NCBI GenBank assembly: GCA_964409645.1
Contig: CAYPEK010000079.1
Span: 1 to 20,262 of the forward strand
Length of the DNA stretch: 20,262 nt
DNA from: CAYPEK01 sp964409645
GTDB lineage: Bacteria; UBP15; UBA6099
Direction: 5' to 3'
The number at the start of each line of letters is the position of its first letter. Position 1 is the stretch's first letter. Both the position numbers and the translations under genes were made by a program. Shown piece after piece: positions 15,852 to 20,262 of this stretch. The notes under the pieces were generated by a model that was not told the origin of the DNA, ran no database searches, and saw nothing but the letters and a program-made list of their open reading frames with translations.

Positions 15852-16607
15852 ATGAAGATCATTGTTTTCTCGGACATTCATGCAAATATAGACGCGTTCG
15901 AGGCGTTCCTGAAGATTGCGGATGAGACCGAGCACGAGAGGATTTTCAACCTCGGCGATACAATCGGATACGGCGCAGCACCGAATGAGTGCGTGGAACT
16001 GGTACGGAGCAGGAATATACCATCGGTTACGGGGAATCACGACGATGTAGTGCTCGGCAGGTACGAACCGGTGCGGTTCAACCCGGACGGGCGCCGTGCG
16101 ATACTCTGGTGCCGATCGGTGCTCGAAGAGCGTAATTACGATTTTTTAAGAGGGCTGAACGATTTCATCTGGATGGATTCAGTGCTGGGAAAGGCGCTGC
16201 TGGTGCATGGCAGCCCGGTCGATAAGGATGAGTATGTTATGTCGAAATGGAATGCGGACCGGGCTTTCAATGAGATGATGGAGCGCGACATTACGGTTTC
16301 GTTCGTTGCGCACACGCATCGGGCGGGACTGTGGTTGCAGACGGTTGACGGGACTCCGGTGTTCCGCTCGGAGAGCGAGTGCGAAGCGGAGGTGGCGCTG
16401 GATCCGTCGCTGAAGGTAATTATAAATGTGGGAAGTGTCGGACAGCCGAGGGACGGCAATCCTAAAGGCTGTTTTGTGGAATGGGACGACACGACGCACA
16501 TTCTGAAATTCAGGCGGTTTGAGTATCCTGTTGAGAAAGCGCAACAGAGGATACGCGACGCGGGTCTGCCGAGGATTCTCGCGGACAGGCTCGAAGGAGC
16601 TTTTTGA
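15852..16607 (+). CDS. Calcineurin-like metallophosphoesterase
   Basis: This 251-residue cytoplasmic protein has a complete metal-binding set: D-x-H at Asp8/His10 (SDIHAN), GD at Asp36 (NLGDTIGYG), GNHD with Asn62/His63, His119 (LLVHGSP) and HTH with His154/His156, followed by NVGSVGQPRDG (192-202). This is the YfcE/MJ0936-like group of small binuclear-metal phosphodiesterases. The physiological substrate cannot be inferred. The Shine-Dalgarno is weak and distant (AAAGGAAAA at 15829-15837), so expression may depend on the upstream gene. Confidence 0.9.
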   Translation: MKIIVFSDIHANIDAFEAFLKIADETEHERIFNLGDTIGYGAAPNECVELVRSRNIPSVTGNHDDVVLGRYEPVRFNPDGRRAILWCRSVLEERNYDFLRGLNDFIWMDSVLGKALLVHGSPVDKDEYVMSKWNADRAFNEMMERDITVSFVAHTHRAGLWLQTVDGTPVFRSESECEAEVALDPSLKVIINVGSVGQPRDGNPKGCFVEWDDTTHILKFRRFEYPVEKAQQRIRDAGLPRILADRLEGAF

Positions 16608-16622
16608 GCAAATAATACAGAA

Positions 16623-16639
16623 GGCGGCGACCCGCCGCC
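16623..16639 (+). other. Short GC-rich hairpin between phosphoesterase and lipoprotein genes
   Basis: GGCGGCG (16623-16629) pairs with CGCCGCC (16633-16639) around an ACC loop. No T-run follows, so it is not a standard terminator. In this 53-base gap it could shape mRNA stability or translation of the next gene, whose AGGAGG Shine-Dalgarno lies 10 bases downstream. Confidence 0.45.
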
Positions 16640-16660
16640 GTATGGTTTTAGGAGGCTGAT

Positions 16661-17404
16661 ATGGCAGCGAAAAAATTGAAAAGATTCGGAATGCCGGTGC
16701 TCGCGGTTATCGCCGTGCTTCTCATGTCGGGGTGCTCGAAGCAACCGGCGGAAACGAAAAACGCGGCTCTTAAAAAACTTCCCCCGGACAAGGTTGTGGA
16801 AAGCCTTTTCAGCGGGTATCAGATGGCCGATCTCACGAAGGCCGGAGAACTGTTTTCCAAGTCGCTGCCGGAGAAGATCGTGAGCCAGTATTTAAACGAT
16901 TTTTCGAGCAAGCGCACAATATCCGAGTTTAAGACAAAGACGATATCGTCGGATATGAATTCGGCATACGTTAAGGTGTTGTACCGGTACAACAAAAAAG
17001 ACCCGAAGACGGGTGAGATTGATTACAATAAACCGGTTGTCGAAACGAAACAGTTCGAGCTTGCCAAGGAAGATGAATATTGGAAAATCAGGCGGTTTGG
17101 GGAAGCAAAATACGATAACGAAGTTGAAAAAATAGTGTTCTACGACTGTCTCAATGCGGTGATGGATGCAACGATCGCCGAGGAGAAGTACAAACAGGGA
17201 AATCCTACTTACACGGATAGAATTGCCATGTTGCAGGAATTGCTGCCTGTGAACGACAGTGCGTGTGAGGAAATGCGTATTCAGGACGCGGGAACAAAGA
17301 CTTATTTGATTATTGCTAAAACGAAAAATTTTGTTCCATGCGAGATTACCGGGAATACCGATTCGCATTCGCCGAGAAGATTTGAGGAATGTCCCGGTAA
17401 GTGA
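16661..17404 (+). CDS. Lipoprotein of unknown function (NTF2-like region plus C-terminal domain)
   Basis: This is a 247-residue protein that I cannot assign to a named gene. The N-terminus is a lipoprotein signal: KKLKR, a hydrophobic stretch to residue 22, then SGC with the lipidated Cys25; methionine at -3 is less usual but tolerated. Residues about 42-148 look like an NTF2/DUF4878-type fold, ending in FELAKEDEYWKIRRFG. Residues about 155-247 carry four cysteines (163, 202, 227, 244) and a passage AVMDATIAEEKYKQGNPTYTD (about 166-186) resembling the mid-region of type IV pilins and pseudopilins. The protein should sit on the periplasmic face of a membrane. AGGAGG at 16650-16655 supports the start. 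Its neighbours suggest an envelope role but no specific function. Confidence 0.75.
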   Translation: MAAKKLKRFGMPVLAVIAVLLMSGCSKQPAETKNAALKKLPPDKVVESLFSGYQMADLTKAGELFSKSLPEKIVSQYLNDFSSKRTISEFKTKTISSDMNSAYVKVLYRYNKKDPKTGEIDYNKPVVETKQFELAKEDEYWKIRRFGEAKYDNEVEKIVFYDCLNAVMDATIAEEKYKQGNPTYTDRIAMLQELLPVNDSACEEMRIQDAGTKTYLIIAKTKNFVPCEITGNTDSHSPRRFEECPGK

Positions 17405-17487
17405 ATTGAATCGCCGCTTTTTCAAAATGGGTGTCTCGTACCGGATGTTATCGGTAGGGATGGCCGGTTTTTCCGAAGTGAAACATA

Positions 17488-19773
17488 ATGCGTAATAATT
17501 TTTCATCTCCACAAAACGGGAACGGTAATTCGTTCCGGCGACGCGGCGACAACGGTCATGGCGCCGAGGCTCCTGCCGCTGAAACCGAGTCGTTTGAAGG
17601 TGTGATCGACCACGTTGTTTTCCATAATTCCGGAAACGGCTACACGGTGGCTAAGTTCGAAGTGCTCGACACCGGCGACAAGATTCCTATCACCGGCACG
17701 TTCGCGAACCTGAGCGAAGGGCAGCCGATGAAGATTCACGGCGAATGGGTGACACATCCGAAGTATGGGAAGCAATTCAAGGTGGCTAGGTACGAGGTCG
17801 ATCTGCCGCGCTCGAAGGTGGGGATGATTAAGTTCCTTTCGAGTTTTATAAAAGGCGTCGGGCCGGTGATGGCGAAGCGGATTGTGGACAAGTTCGGAGA
17901 GGAAACGGTCGAGATTATCGACAAGTCTCCGCAGCGGATAAGGGAAGTGCCGGGCATCGGAAAGCGGAAAGCGGACGAGATAATCAAATCGTGGGAGGAG
18001 CACCGGCGGATCAAGTCGGTAATGCTTTTTCTGCAATCGCACAACATACCGCAGGGCGTGGCGATGAAGATTTTCACGGCGTACGGGGACGATTCGATAC
18101 GGGTGCTCAAGGAAAATCCGTATCTGCTTGCGACCGAGGTGTACGGCGTCGGTTTTAAGACGGCGGACCGTGTGGCGATGAATCTCGGAATGGATAAGGA
18201 TTCGCCGCTTCGGATCAACGCCGGGCTTGTTTACACGCTCGAAACGGCGGGCAGCGAAGGGCACATCTATCTGCCGGTCGAAGAGCTTGTGACGAGCGCT
18301 TCGAAGATTCTTGAAGTGACGGACGTAAAGGTCGAGGAAGCGCTTGCCAGCATGATGAAGTCGGGCGACCGGATAATTACTGAAAACGACCGGGTTTACG
18401 CGCCTAACTATCATTACGCTGAGTGTTATATAGCAAAACGTATGGCGGCGATTCTGAAGGAGAAATCACGGACGCTGTTCAACCTAGGGGTCGAGGAGAA
18501 AGAAATCAGGAGTGCGGAGGAAGCGCTTGGTTTCAGGCTGTCGAACCAGCAGTTGAGTGTTGTGGAGGAATTGGGCCGGGAGAAGGTCGTTATACTGACT
18601 GGCGGACCGGGCACGGGGAAGACGGTATCGACGCGCGCGGTGATACACATTTTCAAAAATAACGGATTCCGCGTGCTGCTCGCGGCGCCGACTGGCCGGG
18701 CGGCGAAGAGGATGACGGAGGCGACGGGTGAACAGTCGAAGACGATTCACCGGCTGCTCGAATATAATCCGCGCGGAAATATTTTCAACAAGGACAACGA
18801 GAATCCGCTCGAGTGCGACCTGCTAGTGATCGACGAGATGAGCATGGTGGACACGCTGCTGATGTATCATCTCATCAAGGCGGTGAAGCATCACACGCGG
18901 CTGCTTTTTGTCGGTGACATCGACCAGTTGCCGTCGGTCGGGCCGGGGAATGTGCTGAGGGACCTGATTGACTCAGGTGCGGCGAAAACGGTGCGGCTCG
19001 AAACTATTTACAGGCAGGGGGCGGAGAGCACGATTGTCGGCAATGCGCACCTTATCAACAGGGGCGAAATGCCGGTGATGGCGACAGCGGAACGCGGCGG
19101 CAACTTCTATTTCTCGCACGAGGAAGACCCAGAAAAGGCAATGGAGATACTAGTCCGTATTTGTCTCGACAAGATACCGAAGAAATTCAATCTTGATCCG
19201 ATCGCGGATATACAGGTTATATCGCCGATGTATAACGGAATGCTCGGTGTGGACAAGTTGAACGAGGTGCTGCAGGCACGCCTGAATCCGGGGAAAGACA
19301 TCAGTTGCGGCTCGCGCCGGTTCCGGATCGGCGACCGCGTGATGCAGATAAAAAACAATTACGAAAAGGAAGTCTTCAACGGCGATGTCGGGTTCATCAG
19401 GTCGATAGACATTGCGCAAAACCAGCTCGTTGTGGATTATCTCGACAACAAGGTAAACTACCTGTTCGGCGAGACGGACCAGCTCGTGCTCGCGTACGCG
19501 ATTACTGTGCACAAGAGTCAGGGAAGCGAGTACAAGGCGGTCGTGATGCCGGTTCACACGCAGCATTATGTGATGCTGCAAAGGAATCTTATTTATACCG
19601 GGATAACGCGCGCGAAGGAAATGGTGGTGCTGGTGGGCACGAAGAAGGCGGTTGCAATAGCAGTTAAAAACAATAAAATTGAAAGTCGATACACATCGCT
19701 GGCCGAACGGATCGTTCGGGAAATGCAGGCAAAAACAATATTTGACAGGGAACGGGAGGACTCGGATGCTTGA
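17488..19773 (+). CDS. recD2: RecD2-type DNA helicase (SF1B)
   Basis: This 761-residue protein has a short low-complexity N-terminus (about 1-35), an OB-like domain (about 36-110), tandem helix-hairpin-helix elements (about 115-170: FIKGVGPVMAKRIVDKFG and REVPGIGKRKADEII) and then the helicase core. Motifs are Walker A GGPGTGKT (372-379), Walker B VIDEMSMVD (447-455), motif III GDIDQLPSVGPG, a VHKSQGSE motif V/Va and GITRAKEMVVLVG as motif VI. This is the RecD2 arrangement of bacteria, distinct from RecD of RecBCD. It should be a 5'-3' helicase in DNA repair or recombination. GAAGTG lies seven bases before the ATG. The gene is 83 bases after the lipoprotein and its 3' end overlaps the next gene. 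Confidence 0.94.
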   Translation: MRNNFSSPQNGNGNSFRRRGDNGHGAEAPAAETESFEGVIDHVVFHNSGNGYTVAKFEVLDTGDKIPITGTFANLSEGQPMKIHGEWVTHPKYGKQFKVARYEVDLPRSKVGMIKFLSSFIKGVGPVMAKRIVDKFGEETVEIIDKSPQRIREVPGIGKRKADEIIKSWEEHRRIKSVMLFLQSHNIPQGVAMKIFTAYGDDSIRVLKENPYLLATEVYGVGFKTADRVAMNLGMDKDSPLRINAGLVYTLETAGSEGHIYLPVEELVTSASKILEVTDVKVEEALASMMKSGDRIITENDRVYAPNYHYAECYIAKRMAAILKEKSRTLFNLGVEEKEIRSAEEALGFRLSNQQLSVVEELGREKVVILTGGPGTGKTVSTRAVIHIFKNNGFRVLLAAPTGRAAKRMTEATGEQSKTIHRLLEYNPRGNIFNKDNENPLECDLLVIDEMSMVDTLLMYHLIKAVKHHTRLLFVGDIDQLPSVGPGNVLRDLIDSGAAKTVRLETIYRQGAESTIVGNAHLINRGEMPVMATAERGGNFYFSHEEDPEKAMEILVRICLDKIPKKFNLDPIADIQVISPMYNGMLGVDKLNEVLQARLNPGKDISCGSRRFRIGDRVMQIKNNYEKEVFNGDVGFIRSIDIAQNQLVVDYLDNKVNYLFGETDQLVLAYAITVHKSQGSEYKAVVMPVHTQHYVMLQRNLIYTGITRAKEMVVLVGTKKAVAIAVKNNKIESRYTSLAERIVREMQAKTIFDREREDSDA

Positions 19774-19927
19774 CGCCAAGCTGCTTGAGATTCTTGCTTG
19801 TCCTATCTGCAAAACAAAGGTGGATTACGACGAGGCCGCGCAGAAACTGACGTGTACGAAATGCGGCCGGAAGTATCCGGTTCGGGAAGGTATCCCGATC
19901 ATGCTGGAAAGCGAATCGGAAAAATGA
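19766..19927 (+). CDS. Trm112-like zinc-ribbon protein (UPF0434/YcaR family)
   Basis: This is a 53-residue protein with a CPxC...CxxC zinc ribbon: CPIC at Cys12/Cys15 and CTKC at Cys30/Cys33. The family-typical YPVREGIPIML follows. In eukaryotes and archaea Trm112 activates methyltransferases; bacterial homologues often sit near lipopolysaccharide or cell-wall genes. The start at 19766 is set by GGGAGGA (19754-19760) and by homology beginning LDAKLLEILACP. An upstream in-frame ATG at 19679 would add 29 unrelated residues inside recD2. It overlaps the recD2 stop by eight bases, so coupling is likely. The next gene, a heptose kinase, fits the LPS neighbourhood. Confidence 0.9.
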   Translation: MLDAKLLEILACPICKTKVDYDEAAQKLTCTKCGRKYPVREGIPIMLESESEK

Positions 19928-19960
19928 CGCGGCGCGTTGCGCCGATACCGGGAGATAAAC

Positions 19961-20262
19961 GTGCGGGCATCCAGATTCAAATCGATAATCAAAGGGATGG
20001 CGGGTAAGCGGGTTGTCGTGCTTGGCGATCTGATCCTCGATGAATATGTGTTCGGGGAAACGACGCGGATATCGCGCGAGGCGCCGGTGATGGTGCTGAA
20101 GTGGCGCGGCCGTCAGGTGGGGTTCGGCGGGGCGGCCAATGCGGCCTCGAACATCGCCGCGCTCGGCGGCGCCGCGTTGCCGGTCGGCTGCGCGGGAGAC
20201 GATGAATACGGTCGCGCGCTGACGGAACTTTTCGACGATTCGGGGATAGAGACGAAGTATAT
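19961..20262 (+). CDS. rfaE1/hldE: D-glycero-beta-D-manno-heptose-7-phosphate kinase, N-terminal part (cut by window end)
   Basis: The frame is open from a GTG at 19961 to the window edge, about 100 residues. It shows the PfkB-family start VVVLGDLILDEYVFGETTRI and SREAPVMV (about 18-45), then the GGAANAASNIAALGG signature (56-70) and VGCAGDDEYG. This pattern is typical of RfaE1/HldE, which phosphorylates heptose-7-phosphate for the ADP-heptose used in LPS inner core. Whether a nucleotidyltransferase domain is fused at the C-terminus cannot be seen. GGGAG (19950-19954), seven bases upstream, favours the GTG start; ATG at 19997 lacks a well-spaced site. The gap from the Trm112-like gene is 33 bases and contains a small GGCGC/GCGCC hairpin. 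This is evidence for an LPS-bearing outer membrane. Confidence 0.88.
   Translation, partial: MRASRFKSIIKGMAGKRVVVLGDLILDEYVFGETTRISREAPVMVLKWRGRQVGFGGAANAASNIAALGGAALPVGCAGDDEYGRALTELFDDSGIETKY

Noticed and set aside
17440..17472. ACCGG...CCGGTTTTT as a terminator between the lipoprotein and recD2
   Set aside because: Only a five-pair stem around a 19-base loop, overlapping an alternative small stem; too weak to call.
17313..17495. A 60-codon + strand frame spanning the lipoprotein end and the recD2 start
   Set aside because: Overlaps two well-supported genes in another frame, with no ribosome site and no recognisable family.
19679..19765. Upstream ATG extending the Trm112-like protein by 29 residues
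   Set aside because: The extension lies inside recD2, has no family match and no Shine-Dalgarno; ATG 19766 has GGGAGGA at the right distance.

Overview
The window looks like chromosomal DNA from a two-membrane (Gram-negative type) bacterium that I cannot place to phylum. The diderm inference rests on an ADP-heptose pathway kinase (LPS core synthesis) at the right edge, a bacterial alpha-2-macroglobulin paired with penicillin-binding protein 1C, and a lipoprotein with a lipobox. All recognisable genes lie on the + strand. Coding DNA is moderately GC-rich, while the two non-coding gaps at about 2264-2732 and 14031-14215 are clearly AT-rich. I see no phage genes, no intact transposase and no CRISPR array.

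Layout. (1) 1-2263: the C-terminal end of an HD-GYP protein (cyclic-di-GMP phosphodiesterase type), then a DUF342/FapA-type protein 12 bases later. (2) 2264-2732: a 469-base AT-rich gap with repeated TTGACAC motifs and a near-consensus sigma-54 (-24/-12) promoter. (3) 2733-11578: a tightly packed cell-envelope operon of a membrane-anchored alpha-2-macroglobulin with an intact CVEQ thioester motif, PBP1C, and the endolytic murein transglycosylase MltG. (4) 11658-11731: a lone tRNA-Arg(UCG) with its own promoter. (5) 11732-14030: a structured 5' leader, a 627-residue acyl-CoA dehydrogenase with codon use unlike its neighbours, and a strong intrinsic terminator. (6) 14216-17404: a membrane-anchored parvulin with C-terminal TPRs, a calcineurin-like phosphoesterase and a lipoprotein of unknown function. 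(7) 17488-20262: the RecD2 helicase, a Trm112-like zinc-ribbon protein overlapping it, and the start of an RfaE1/HldE heptose kinase cut by the window edge.

How the genes fit together. The alpha-2-macroglobulin can covalently trap proteases that reach the periplasm, while PBP1C and MltG build and cut peptidoglycan, so region 3 reads as an envelope defence and repair unit, possibly under sigma-54 control. The parvulin-TPR protein and the lipoprotein also belong to the envelope. The acyl-CoA dehydrogenase stands alone as its own transcription unit.

Most of the window is recognisable housekeeping or envelope biology. I do not see a wholly new multi-gene system. The least explained signals are the leader upstream of the acyl-CoA dehydrogenase (candidate promoter, hairpins, a terminator-like stem before the gene), the repeat-bearing gap at 2318-2570, the sigma-54-like promoter, and the unassigned lipoprotein with a possible pilin-like C-terminal half.
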